Below the pieces are notes generated by a model that was given only the letters and a program-made list of their open reading frames with translations, was not told where the DNA came from and ran no database searches. This document shows, one piece after another, positions 26,666-34,138 of a stretch of 38,119 nucleotides of DNA. Numbering within the stretch: the stretch's first letter is position 1; each line of letters starts with the position of its first letter. Source of the DNA: an uncultured Burkholderiales bacterium (lineage in GTDB: Bacteria; Pseudomonadota; Gammaproteobacteria; Burkholderiales; Burkholderiaceae_C); NCBI GenBank assembly GCA_903844825.1, contig CAIMVC010000029.1, positions 1 through 38,119 of the forward strand, read 5' to 3'. The position numbers were made by a program, and so were the translations under genes.

Positions 26666-26845
26666 GGCCCCCACGCTCCCCACTGCGTGTGGTTCGCTGC
26701 CCCCCGAGGGGGCGCTCCTTTCCTCGGGGCGGCCCTTCGGACAGCGGATGGCCCCCACGCTCCCCAATGCGTGTGGTTCGCTGCTCCCCGAGGGGGTTGT
26801 CCCGTCTTGGGGCTGCCCAGCGACGGAACGGGCCCCCACGCTCCC
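26666..26845. repeat. Imperfect tandem repeat (84- and 81-bp units) in the fdhA-fdhB gap
   Basis: Unit one starts at 26666 and unit two at 26750; a third, partial unit starts at 26831. Each begins GGCCCCCACGCTCCC. Units one and two continue with TGCGTGTGGTTCGCTGC and end their conserved part in a CCCC-GA-GGGG type hairpin (26701-26712 and 26786-26796). The spacer halves are also related but more diverged. GC-rich elements like this are, as I recall, dispersed in Comamonadaceae genomes. It interrupts an operon that is otherwise tightly packed. Hairpins could shape the fdhA:fdhB mRNA ratio. No transposase or terminal repeats are present. Confidence 0.85.
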
Positions 26846-26878
26846 GAATTTGACTCAACCAACTTTTCAGGACTCCTC

Positions 26879-27499
26879 ATGGCACGCATGAAATTTATCT
26901 GTGATGCGGAGCGTTGCATCGAATGCAATGGCTGTGTGACGGCTTGCAAGAACGAAAACGAAGTGCCCTGGGGCGTGAACCGTCGCCGTGTGGTCACGCT
27001 CAATGATGGGGTTCCGGGCGAAAGATCGATTTCGGTGGCCTGCATGCATTGCAGCGATGCGCCGTGTATGGCGGTTTGCCCAGTCAACTGCTTTTACCGT
27101 ACCGATGAAGGCGTGGTGTTGCATGACAAGGACGTTTGCATCGGCTGCGGCTATTGCTCGTATGCCTGCCCGTTCGGTGCCCCTCAATTTCCCTCGCAGG
27201 GTACTTTCGGCGTGCGCGGCAAGATGGACAAGTGCACCTTCTGTGCGGGTGGCCCAGAAGCCAACGGCAGCCAGGCGGAGTTTGAAAAATATGGTCGTAA
27301 CCGCCTGGCCGAAGGCAAACTGCCGGCCTGCGCCGAGCAATGCTCGACCAAGGCCCTGATCGCTGGCGACGGTGATGTGGTGGCGGACATCTTCCGCAAT
27401 CGCGTGGTGCAGCGCGGCAAGGGCGCCGAGGTCTGGGGCTGGGGCACAGCCTACGGCTCCAAGCAAGCGGGTCAAGCGCCTGCAGGAGCCAAATCATGA
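26879..27499 (+). CDS. fdhB: Formate dehydrogenase iron-sulfur subunit FdhB
   Basis: A 206-residue four-cluster ferredoxin subunit of the DmsB/FdnH type. Cys motifs in order are: CDAERCIECNGCVTACKN; CMHCSDAPCMAVCP; CIGCGYCSYACP; and CTFC with a later CAEQC. FdhB of E. coli FDH-N ends with a membrane helix; none is visible here, so it is a soluble beta subunit held by FdhA and FdhC. ATG 26879 is preceded by AGGA; in-frame sequence upstream encodes the GC-rich repeat and is not part of the protein. Its stop overlaps the next ATG (ATGA). With no Tat signal of its own, it is expected to be co-exported with FdhA. Confidence 0.93.
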   Translation: MARMKFICDAERCIECNGCVTACKNENEVPWGVNRRRVVTLNDGVPGERSISVACMHCSDAPCMAVCPVNCFYRTDEGVVLHDKDVCIGCGYCSYACPFGAPQFPSQGTFGVRGKMDKCTFCAGGPEANGSQAEFEKYGRNRLAEGKLPACAEQCSTKALIAGDGDVVADIFRNRVVQRGKGAEVWGWGTAYGSKQAGQAPAGAKS

Positions 27500-27726
27500 A
27501 GCGCCCTGTTTTGACCTTGGTCGGCCTGGCTGCCCTCATGGCACTGACGGCGTGTAGCGAAAAGCCGCAGACGTCGGCCGGGACTCGGCGCGATGTCGCT
27601 GCGTTTGAGGGTGTAACCAACTCTTTTGCCGCACCAGGTTGGAAGGCCGGTGACAAAAAGGCGTGGGAGCAGCAGCTCAAGACGCGTGCCCAAAATGGGC
27701 AAAACGAATACAACCGCGTTAACTGA
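27496..27726 (+). CDS. Small lipoprotein of the formate dehydrogenase locus
   Basis: A 76-residue predicted lipoprotein. The signal sequence MKRPVLTLVGLAALMALTAC contains a lipobox (LTAC) with the acylated cysteine at residue 20. The short mature part (SEKPQTSAGTRRDVAAFEG...NSFAAPGWKAGDKKAWEQQLKTRAQ) is charged, with a likely amphipathic helix near its end. No recognised domain. Its ATG overlaps the fdhB stop and it lies 15 bases before fdhC, so it is made together with the membrane subunits and could help anchor or stabilise the complex at the periplasmic face. This role is inferred only from position. Confidence 0.83.
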   Translation: MKRPVLTLVGLAALMALTACSEKPQTSAGTRRDVAAFEGVTNSFAAPGWKAGDKKAWEQQLKTRAQNGQNEYNRVN

Positions 27727-27741
27727 CGGCAGGGGTTTCAC

Positions 27742-28938
27742 ATGCGACACCCAACGCGTCCCATTTTTCTTTCAGGCGCCAGTCGTGTGGCGGGCCTGTT
27801 GCTCGCTGCCAGTTGCCTGAGTTCGGCCTGGGCGCAAGCCCCTGCTACCCCTTCGGCTCCGCCCGCAGCGGCTCCCGCCGCTACCGCCGGTATCCAGAGC
27901 GCCAACATCATGGACGTCAAGCCCGAGGCCAGTGCGGAGCCGGGTTACGCCAGCCAGACCAATGGCGAGCGCGGCAAGGTTCAGCCTGGCAATAACGCGC
28001 CCATGTGGCGCCAGGTCGGCGCCGGGGTTTCGGGTTTCAGCAGCCTGCCCCCAAGCCAGGCGCCCGAAGCTGGCAACCTGATCCAGCCTTTTGTTCAATA
28101 CCCCGGCTCGTCGCTGACCAATGCGGGCGAGGCATGGCGCCAGGTTCGCAACAACTGGCTGATTCCCTATGGGGGCGCCTTGTTGCTCATCGTGCTGGGC
28201 GCCATTGCTCTTTTTTACGTGAGCAAGGGCACCATCAAGCAGCATGGCGCTAACACGGGACGCAAGATCGAGCGCTTCACCCCGTTTGAGCGCTCGGCGC
28301 ACTGGTCCAATGCGATTGCTTTTTGTATCTTGGCTATTTCCGGCATCGTGATCGCCTTTGGCAAGTATTTCCTGCTGCCCGTGCTGGGTCTGACGCTGTT
28401 CGGCTGGCTCAGTTACGCGCTGAAAAATCTGCACAACTTTGCGGGCCCGGTGTTTGCCGTGTCGCTGGTGATTATTTTTGTGACCTTTGTGCGCGACAAC
28501 CTGCCCAGCCGGGGTGACCTGACCTGGTTGCTCAAGGGCGGGGGCTTGCTGTCGGGCAAGGAAGTGCCTTCGCACCGTTTCAACGCTGGCGAAAAGCTGG
28601 TGTTCTGGGCTGGCGTGTTTGCGCTTGGGCTGGTGGTGGTGGGTTCCGGCTTTGTGCTCGACAAGTTGCTGCCGGGCCTGAGTTATGAGCGTGGCACCAT
28701 GCAGATCGCGCACATGGTGCACGCCGCCGCTACGGTGTTGATGATGGCGCTTTTCATCGGCCATATTTACATTGGCACCATCGGCATGGAAGGCGCCTAC
28801 CAGGGTATGAAAACCGGTTATGTCGATGAGACCTGGGCGCGCGAGCACCATGAATATTGGGCCGACGACATTCAGGCGGGCCGGATTCCAGCCCAGCGCA
28901 GTGAAGCGACCGCGCCTGGGCAGACGGTCCGGGTCTGA
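27742..28938 (+). CDS. fdhC: Formate dehydrogenase cytochrome b subunit FdhC (gamma)
   Basis: A 398-residue membrane cytochrome b that passes electrons to quinone. It starts with a cleavable signal (up to AWA-QAP near residue 31) and a Pro/Ala-rich periplasmic stretch. A first membrane helix runs around residues 133-155 (IPYGGALLLIVLGAIALFY), then four more hydrophobic segments: AIAFCILAISGIVIAFG, FAGPVFAVSLVIIFVTFV, LVFWAGVFALGLVVVGSGFVL and VHAAATVLMMALFIGHIYIG. Heme-ligand candidates are His in ERSAHWSN, LHNFAGP, AHMVHAAAT and FIGHIYIG, as in FdnI/FdoI. The N-terminal extension of about 130 residues makes it longer than E. coli FdnI. ATG 27742 is preceded by an AGGGG site and lies 15 bases after the lipoprotein. 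Confidence 0.92.
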   Translation: MRHPTRPIFLSGASRVAGLLLAASCLSSAWAQAPATPSAPPAAAPAATAGIQSANIMDVKPEASAEPGYASQTNGERGKVQPGNNAPMWRQVGAGVSGFSSLPPSQAPEAGNLIQPFVQYPGSSLTNAGEAWRQVRNNWLIPYGGALLLIVLGAIALFYVSKGTIKQHGANTGRKIERFTPFERSAHWSNAIAFCILAISGIVIAFGKYFLLPVLGLTLFGWLSYALKNLHNFAGPVFAVSLVIIFVTFVRDNLPSRGDLTWLLKGGGLLSGKEVPSHRFNAGEKLVFWAGVFALGLVVVGSGFVLDKLLPGLSYERGTMQIAHMVHAAATVLMMALFIGHIYIGTIGMEGAYQGMKTGYVDETWAREHHEYWADDIQAGRIPAQRSEATAPGQTVRV

Positions 28939-28982
28939 ACTGCAGCCGAGTCGATTTAGCCAAAGATTTCGAGGATTACCGA

Positions 28983-29402
28983 ATGAAAAAACGCATCATC
29001 ACCGGCCTGTTGTTGAGCGTCTCGGCGCTGGCGCTAGCCAAACTACCCCCTCCTAGCGACGAAGCCAAGACCAAGGCCGCTGAAGCAGCAGCCAAGACCG
29101 CCTGGACAGGCAAAGTCGAGGCCTACCAGTTGTGCAAGTCACAAGACAGGGTGGCGGCTCACGTAAAAAAGACCCAGGGCGGGACCAAAGAGGCCAAGGA
29201 GAGTAAAGCTTCAGCCAAGGATGCCAAAGCGGCCGCCACCGTGGCCGCATCGTCTTGCGCCGACCCGGGACCGTTTGTCTACACCCCGCCCGTGCCGGCC
29301 GGAGCGCAGGCTGCCGCTGGGGCCGCTGCGGCCCCAGCCAGTCCTGCTGCAGCCAAGGCGCCGGCGGCGACCGCAGCGCCTGCCGCAGCCAAGAAGTCCT
29401 GA
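28983..29402 (+). CDS. Secreted Ala/Lys-rich protein of unknown function, end of fdh operon
   Basis: A 139-residue protein with a signal peptide MKKRIITGLLLSVSALALA and predicted cleavage before KLPPP. The mature part has an Ala/Lys/Glu-rich helix (EAKTKAAEAAAKTAW), a cysteine in AYQLCKSQDRVAAH and a second in SSCADPGPFVY, then a low-complexity Ala/Pro tail from about residue 105. The two cysteines could form a disulfide in the periplasm. It lies 44 bases after fdhC and just before the terminator, so it belongs to the operon. No family was recognised beyond similar short secreted proteins in related bacteria, which I recall only loosely. Confidence 0.75.
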   Translation: MKKRIITGLLLSVSALALAKLPPPSDEAKTKAAEAAAKTAWTGKVEAYQLCKSQDRVAAHVKKTQGGTKEAKESKASAKDAKAAATVAASSCADPGPFVYTPPVPAGAQAAAGAAAAPASPAAAKAPAATAAPAAAKKS

Positions 29403-29423
29403 CCTTTTCAACGCTCCCTCGCT

Positions 29424-29453
29424 AAAAGCCGATCCTCTAGGGTCGGCTTTTTT
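29424..29453 (+). terminator. Intrinsic terminator of the periplasmic fdh operon
   Basis: An 11-bp stem AAAGCCGATCC / GGGTCGGCTTT (one G-T pair) with a TCTA loop runs straight into a T-tract. It lies 22 bases after the Ala/Lys-rich gene and 20 bases before fdhD. fdhD must therefore be read through or have its own start. Confidence 0.9.
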
Positions 29454-29473
29454 GTCTCGTCCTTTTGCCTGCC

Positions 29474-30313
29474 ATGCCACTGCCCTACTTATCTCAAGCC
29501 CTAGCGCCCCTGACCTGTGAGGTGCAAGCCTTCAACGAGCGTGGCGAGCGCCTGCAAATCGCCATTCCCGCCGAGCGTGCCCTGACGATCTACCTGGACA
29601 AGCGCGAGTTGGTGACTCTGATGACGCTGGGCGCCCAGCCCGAATGGCTGGTGCTGGGCTATTTGTTAAACCAGCGCCTGCTGTCGTCGGCACAAGACAT
29701 CGAGTCGATCACGGTCGACTGGGATGTGGGTGCGGCTGCAGTCAGGAGTCGGGCCGGCGTCAGCGATATTGAAGAGAAAACCGCGCACCGCACAGTGACC
29801 ACCGGATGCGGACAGGGCAGCGTCTTTGGCGGACTCATGGACGAGGTCGATCAGATCGCCTTGCCCGCCGACGGGAAGATCACCCAGACCCAGCTCTACA
29901 GTCTGGTCAACACCATTCGGCTCAAGGAAACAACCTACAAGTCCGCTGGCTCGGTGCATGCCTGCGCGGTCTTCAGTTTGCACGGCGATTTGCCCGAGAT
30001 GTTGCTTTTTGTGGAAGACGTGGGTCGTCACAACGCCATCGACACGATTGCCGGATGGCTCGCCATTCAGCCACAGACTTTCGCATCGCTGGTGTTTTAC
30101 ACCACCGGCCGGCTGACCAGCGAGATGGTGATCAAGTCGGCGCAGATGGGCGTGGCGATTGTTGTATCGCGCAGCGGCATGACGCAAATGGGACACCAGA
30201 TTGCCGAATCAGTGGGCCTGTGCGCCATTGGTCGTGCTACCCACCAGCGCTTCGTTTGCTACACCCACGCCGGGCGCCTGATCTGGCAACCAGGGTTGGT
30301 GCCAAGTACCTGA
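29474..30313 (+). CDS. fdhD: Formate dehydrogenase accessory sulfurtransferase FdhD
   Basis: A 279-residue protein that hands sulfur from IscS-type desulfurases to the molybdenum cofactor of formate dehydrogenases. The core is recognisable: LVTLMTLGAQPEWLVLGYLLNQRLL, RTVTTGCGQGSVFG, KSAGSVHACAVF and FVEDVGRHNAIDTIAGWL. The usual catalytic CxxC is here C112-G-Q-G, so the second cysteine is absent; this occurs in some betaproteobacterial FdhDs as I recall. It is the only fdhD in the window and probably serves both formate dehydrogenases; Cupriavidus FdsC is a homologue. ATG 29474 is chosen over an in-frame TTG at 29465. The last codons lie within a 32-bp tandem repeat. Confidence 0.92.
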   Translation: MPLPYLSQALAPLTCEVQAFNERGERLQIAIPAERALTIYLDKRELVTLMTLGAQPEWLVLGYLLNQRLLSSAQDIESITVDWDVGAAAVRSRAGVSDIEEKTAHRTVTTGCGQGSVFGGLMDEVDQIALPADGKITQTQLYSLVNTIRLKETTYKSAGSVHACAVFSLHGDLPEMLLFVEDVGRHNAIDTIAGWLAIQPQTFASLVFYTTGRLTSEMVIKSAQMGVAIVVSRSGMTQMGHQIAESVGLCAIGRATHQRFVCYTHAGRLIWQPGLVPST

Positions 30314-30373
30314 TCTGGCAGCCAGGCCTGGTGCCAAGTACCCGATCTGGCATTCAGGGCGGGTGCCAGCTAC
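30278..30373. repeat. Three tandem 32-bp repeats over the fdhD stop codon
   Basis: Copies at 30278-30309, 30310-30341 and 30342-30373 agree at 29 of 32 bases (one versus two) and 25 of 32 (one versus three). Each carries the inverted pair TGGCA-N11-TGCCA. Copy one encodes the last FdhD residues; the fdhD stop lies in copy two. The unit length is not a multiple of three. It also lies about 80 bp upstream of the next gene. Confidence 0.88.
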
Positions 30374-30454
30374 CCGAGTCCGGCTCAGCCCTTTCCCGCT
30401 TCCAGTGTCCTGACTTTCGCAGAGCTGTTTTTTTTGCGCTAAGGTCGCAACTCT

Positions 30455-33019
30455 ATGAACACCATGTTTTTGAAGCTGGGCTGGAAGACGGCGCTGCGTG
30501 ATTTGCGGGCCGGCGAGTTGCGTTTGCTGATCGTCGCCGTCACTCTGGCCGTGGCGGCGCTGACCGCGGTTGGTTTTTTTGCGAATCGCCTGCAAGGCGG
30601 ACTGCAGCGCGATGCCCGCCAGTTGCTCGGTGGTGACCTGGTGATCAGCAGCGACAACCGATTGCCTGCCTCGTTTGCCGCCAAAGCAGCCGAGTTGGGC
30701 CTGTTGAGCTCCTGGGCGGTGAGTTTCCCCACCATGGGCAGAGCCCGGGACGAGGACGGGGGTGCCAGCAAACTGGTGGCCTTCAAGGCGGTCAGCCCGG
30801 GATACCCCTTGCGCGGCAGCTTGCGCATTGCTGATGCCCCCGACGCGCCCGAACGCAGCACGCGCGATGTACCGGCCCCCGGAACGGTCTGGGTCGACCC
30901 CTCATTGCTGGACGCCCTGCGGCTGAGCGTCGGGCAGTCCTTGCTGCTGGGCGACGCCCGTTTCACGGTGTCGCAGGTGATTGTCAATGAGCCGGACCGG
31001 GGTGGCGGCTTCATCAGTTTTTCGCCACGCGTCATGCTCAACCAGTCGGATGTGGCGGCCACGGGCTTGATCCAGCCGGCCAGTCGTACCAACTACCGCC
31101 TGGCTGTTGCTGGCGAGGACTCGCGTGTCAGGGATTTCAGCCGCTGGGTTCAGGTCGAACTGGAAAAACCCGATCGCCGGGGTATTCGCCTGGAGTCGCT
31201 GGAGAGTGGGCGTCCCGAGATGCGGCAAACCCTGGACCGGGCTGGCAAATTTTTGAGTCTGGTGGCCTTGCTGGCAGCGTTGCTCAGTGCCGTGGCCGTG
31301 GCCATTGTCTCGCGTGGTTTTGCCGCCAGCCACCTGGATGCTTGCGCCATGTTGCGCGTGCTCGGCCAGTCGCAGCGCACCATCGCCCTGGCTTACGCGT
31401 TTGAATTTGTGTTGGTGGGTCTGCTGGCCAGTCTGCTGGGGGTGGTGCTGGGTTTTGCCGTGCATTACGTCTTTGTGCTATTGCTGGCGGGTCTGGTTGA
31501 ATCGGCCTTGCCCATGGCCACGCTGGCGCCGGCCTTTTTTGGCCTGGGCGTCGGCATGACGCTGATGCTGGCCTTTGGCTTGCCGCCTGTGCTGCAACTG
31601 GCGCAGGTGCCGCCGCTGCGTGTAATCCGCCGCGATGTGGGCAACCTCAAGCCGGTATCGCTGATTGTTTTGCTGGTGAGCATCTGCGGCTTTGCGGCCT
31701 TGCTGCTGGCCGTGAGCAGCGACATCCAGCTCGGTTTGATGGCCGTTGGCGGCTTTGCCGGGGCGACGCTGCTGTTTGCGCTGGCCAGTTGGGCCGCCGT
31801 CAAACTGCTGCGCGTGAGTGTCAACGAGGCGACCGCGCCGCGCTGGCTGGTGCTGGCGACGCGCCAGGTGTCGGCGCGGCCCACTTACGCGGTGCTGCAG
31901 ATCAGTGCGCTGGCCGTCGGTCTGCTGGCGCTGGTGCTGCTGGTGCTGCTGCGCACCGACCTCATCAGCAGCTGGCGGCAGGCCACGCCGCCCGATGCGC
32001 CGAACCGCTTCATCATCAACGTGCAGCCCGAGCAAAGCACGGCCTTTCAACAAGCGCTGCGAGACGGCGGCGTGACGCGCTATGACTGGTACCCCATGAT
32101 TCGCGGTCGACTGATCGCGATCAATGACCGCCCGGTGCGTCCCCAGGACTTTGCCGAGGACCGCGCCCAGCGGCTGATTGACCGCGAGTTCAACCTCTCG
32201 ACCAGCAGCCAGCAGCCCCCGCACAACGAGGTCGTGGCGGGTCGCTGGACGCCTGACGAGCAGGGCGCCATCAGCGTCGAGCAAGGCCTGGCCAACACGC
32301 TGGGGCTCAAGCTGGGTGACAGCCTGCGCTTTGACATCGGCGGGCAGATCAGCCAGGCTCGCATCACCAGCTTGCGCAAGGTCGACTGGGGCTCCATGCG
32401 AGTGAATTTCTTCGTGATCTACCCGGTCGCGGCCTTGCCCGATGTGCCGCTGAGCTACATTTCGGCGTTCAAGGCACCGCCGCCCAGAACGCCCGTGGCC
32501 GGCGGCTCGCCTGCCGCAGGGCCGCAGCGTCCGCTGAGTTTTGACAACCAGCTGGTGCGAAGTTTTCCCAATATCACCAACGTTGACATGAGCAGCACCA
32601 TTGCCCAGGTGCAGCGCGTGCTGGACCAGGTGATACGCGCGGTCGAATTCTTGTTTGGCTTTACGTTGGCGACCGGCTTGGTGGTGCTGTTTGCCGCCAT
32701 CACGGCGACCCGCGAAGAGCGTTCGCGCGAATACGCCATCATGCTGGCGCTCGGTGCCCGGGCTTCGCTGCTCAGACAGGTGCAGCGCGCCGAGTTGGCC
32801 GGTATCGGGTTTCTGGCAGGCTTTTTAGCCTCTGCGCTGGCGGTGGCCGTGGGCTGGGGGCTGGCTCGCTATGTGTTTGATTTCACCTGGACGGCGTCAT
32901 GGAGCGTGCTGCTCTTTGGTAGCCTGGCCGGCGCGGCCCTGGCGCTGGCCGCTGGCTGGTGGGGTCTGCGGGTGGTGCTCACAACGCCCGTGGTGGAAAC
33001 CTTGCGCAAGTCCTCATAA
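30455..33019 (+). CDS. FtsX-family ABC permease, YbbP-like
   Basis: An 854-residue membrane protein. An N-terminal helix (LLIVAVTLAVAALTAVGFFANRL) is followed by a large periplasmic MacB-like region. Then come two FtsX-type blocks: about residues 265-460 (FLSLVALLAALLSAVAVAIVSRGF, YAFEFVLVGLLASLLGVVLGFAV and more) and about 720-850 (FLFGFTLATGLVVLFAAITATREERSREYAIMLALG, then two C-terminal helices). It resembles E. coli YbbP, the putative permease next to the ATPase YbbA and TesA. Here there is no YbbA-like ATPase beside it, only a hemoglobin gene, so the partner must be elsewhere. ATG 30455 has AAGG upstream. Its substrate is unknown; lipid or lipoprotein export is a family-level guess. Confidence 0.85.
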   Translation: MNTMFLKLGWKTALRDLRAGELRLLIVAVTLAVAALTAVGFFANRLQGGLQRDARQLLGGDLVISSDNRLPASFAAKAAELGLLSSWAVSFPTMGRARDEDGGASKLVAFKAVSPGYPLRGSLRIADAPDAPERSTRDVPAPGTVWVDPSLLDALRLSVGQSLLLGDARFTVSQVIVNEPDRGGGFISFSPRVMLNQSDVAATGLIQPASRTNYRLAVAGEDSRVRDFSRWVQVELEKPDRRGIRLESLESGRPEMRQTLDRAGKFLSLVALLAALLSAVAVAIVSRGFAASHLDACAMLRVLGQSQRTIALAYAFEFVLVGLLASLLGVVLGFAVHYVFVLLLAGLVESALPMATLAPAFFGLGVGMTLMLAFGLPPVLQLAQVPPLRVIRRDVGNLKPVSLIVLLVSICGFAALLLAVSSDIQLGLMAVGGFAGATLLFALASWAAVKLLRVSVNEATAPRWLVLATRQVSARPTYAVLQISALAVGLLALVLLVLLRTDLISSWRQATPPDAPNRFIINVQPEQSTAFQQALRDGGVTRYDWYPMIRGRLIAINDRPVRPQDFAEDRAQRLIDREFNLSTSSQQPPHNEVVAGRWTPDEQGAISVEQGLANTLGLKLGDSLRFDIGGQISQARITSLRKVDWGSMRVNFFVIYPVAALPDVPLSYISAFKAPPPRTPVAGGSPAAGPQRPLSFDNQLVRSFPNITNVDMSSTIAQVQRVLDQVIRAVEFLFGFTLATGLVVLFAAITATREERSREYAIMLALGARASLLRQVQRAELAGIGFLAGFLASALAVAVGWGLARYVFDFTWTASWSVLLFGSLAGAALALAAGWWGLRVVLTTPVVETLRKSS

Positions 33020-33028
33020 GCCAAAGCC

Positions 33029-33448
33029 ATGAACCAGATTGAAAAAAAACCGCCCGGCGAGCCGCCTTTTGACACGCCGTTCGCCTGGATGGGCGGAGAA
33101 GAAAAAATCAAAGCCCTGGTCGAGCGCTTTTACGATCTGATGGATCTTGAGCCCGGCTACGCAGCGCTGCGCGCAGCGCATGGCCCTGAGCTGGCCCATG
33201 CACGCGAGCGGCTGAATTGGTTTTTATGTGGCTGGATGGGCGGACCCCAGCACTACACCGAACGCTTTGGTCACCCGCGGCTGCGCATGCGCCACATGCC
33301 GTTTGCCATCGGCATCACCGAGCGCGACCAGTGGCTGGCGTGCATGAACCAGGCCATGCAGGAGACCGGGGTCGATGACGCCTTGCGGGAACGGCTGGAC
33401 AAGTCGTTTTTTCAGACGGCTGACTGGATGCGCAACAAGGGCGTTTAG
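33029..33448 (+). CDS. Group II truncated haemoglobin
   Basis: A 139-residue 2-on-2 globin. The B10 tyrosine is Y35 in ERFYDLM, the proximal F8 histidine is H89 in LRMRHMPFAIG, and the G8 tryptophan is W102 in ERDQWLACM, the trio typical of group II. GGPQHYTERFGHP is the pre-F helix signature. By family it binds oxygen or nitric oxide in the cytoplasm. It starts nine bases after the YbbP-like gene and is probably co-transcribed. It ends 24 bases from the convergent smr gene, and no clear terminator was seen in between. Confidence 0.92.
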   Translation: MNQIEKKPPGEPPFDTPFAWMGGEEKIKALVERFYDLMDLEPGYAALRAAHGPELAHARERLNWFLCGWMGGPQHYTERFGHPRLRMRHMPFAIGITERDQWLACMNQAMQETGVDDALRERLDKSFFQTADWMRNKGV

Positions 33449-33472
33449 CCCGCACGCCGGCGCGGCAGGCCT

Positions 33473-34129
33473 TCAGGTTTGCGCCAGCAGCACCACCAGC
33501 GCGCCGGCACCGCCTTCGGCCGGTCGGGCCTGGGCAAAGGCCAGCACTTCTTTTTTTTGTACCAGCCAGCTTTGCACGCGGCCCTTGAGCACCGGTGTCT
33601 TGCCAGGTGAGCCCAAGCCCTTGCCGTGCACCACGCGCACGCAGCGCCAGCCGTTTTTGTGGGCGTCGCGGATGAAGTCTGACAAGGCATCGCGTGCGTC
33701 CTCCCGGCGCAGGCCGTGCAGATCGAGCTGGCCCTGAATGCGCCAGCCGCCACGGCGCAATTTGCGCAGCACGTCAGGCCCCAGTCCCGGGCGCCGGAAA
33801 CTCAAAGCATCGTCGGTGTCGAGCAGGGTGTCCACGTCGAACTCGTCGGACAAGGCTTCCCGCATGACGGCCAGCTCGTCGAGTCGCTGCTGCACCGCCA
33901 GCGGCGCCGGTGGTGCCAGCCTGACCTGCGCCTTCTGGCCCGGCTGGTGCCGGGCGGGCAGGGCGCGCACGGCGCCCACCGAGTTGGCAAAGAGCTCTTG
34001 CTCGGCCTTGAGCTGGCGTGCTGCGGCCAGGCGCGCCGCCTGCAGTTGCGCGGCCAGTTGTGCGCGCTGTTCGATTTCGCGCTTGAGGATTTTCAGATCC
34101 TGGAGGTCTTTGATGGCCGGCGTTTTCAT
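33473..34129 (-). CDS. Smr domain protein
   Basis: A 218-residue protein. The N-terminal half is helical and Ala/Gln/Glu-rich, likely a coiled coil. The C-terminal Smr domain (about residues 130-215) has QLDLHGLRREDARDALSDFI and RVVHGKGLGS, the two conserved motifs (LDLHG and HGKG) of small MutS-related nucleases. In family members this domain is a DNA or RNA endonuclease. It lies nine bases after radC in the same direction, a short two-gene unit whose partner is also linked to DNA metabolism. Confidence 0.9.
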   Translation of the reverse strand: MKTPAIKDLQDLKILKREIEQRAQLAAQLQAARLAAARQLKAEQELFANSVGAVRALPARHQPGQKAQVRLAPPAPLAVQQRLDELAVMREALSDEFDVDTLLDTDDALSFRRPGLGPDVLRKLRRGGWRIQGQLDLHGLRREDARDALSDFIRDAHKNGWRCVRVVHGKGLGSPGKTPVLKGRVQSWLVQKKEVLAFAQARPAEGGAGALVVLLAQT

Positions 34130-34138
34130 GCCGTCACT

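Noticed and set aside
26666..26845. Insertion sequence or CRISPR array
   Set aside because: No transposase, terminal inverted repeats or regular short spacers; only 2.2 imperfect units of about 83 bp.
24775..27087. Long open frame antisense to fdhA and fdhB (about 770 codons)
   Set aside because: Shadow frame; crosses the repeat and two confidently identified genes, no family motif.
30428..30435. Run of eight T before the YbbP-like gene as a terminator for fdhD
   Set aside because: No stable GC stem directly upstream of the T run.
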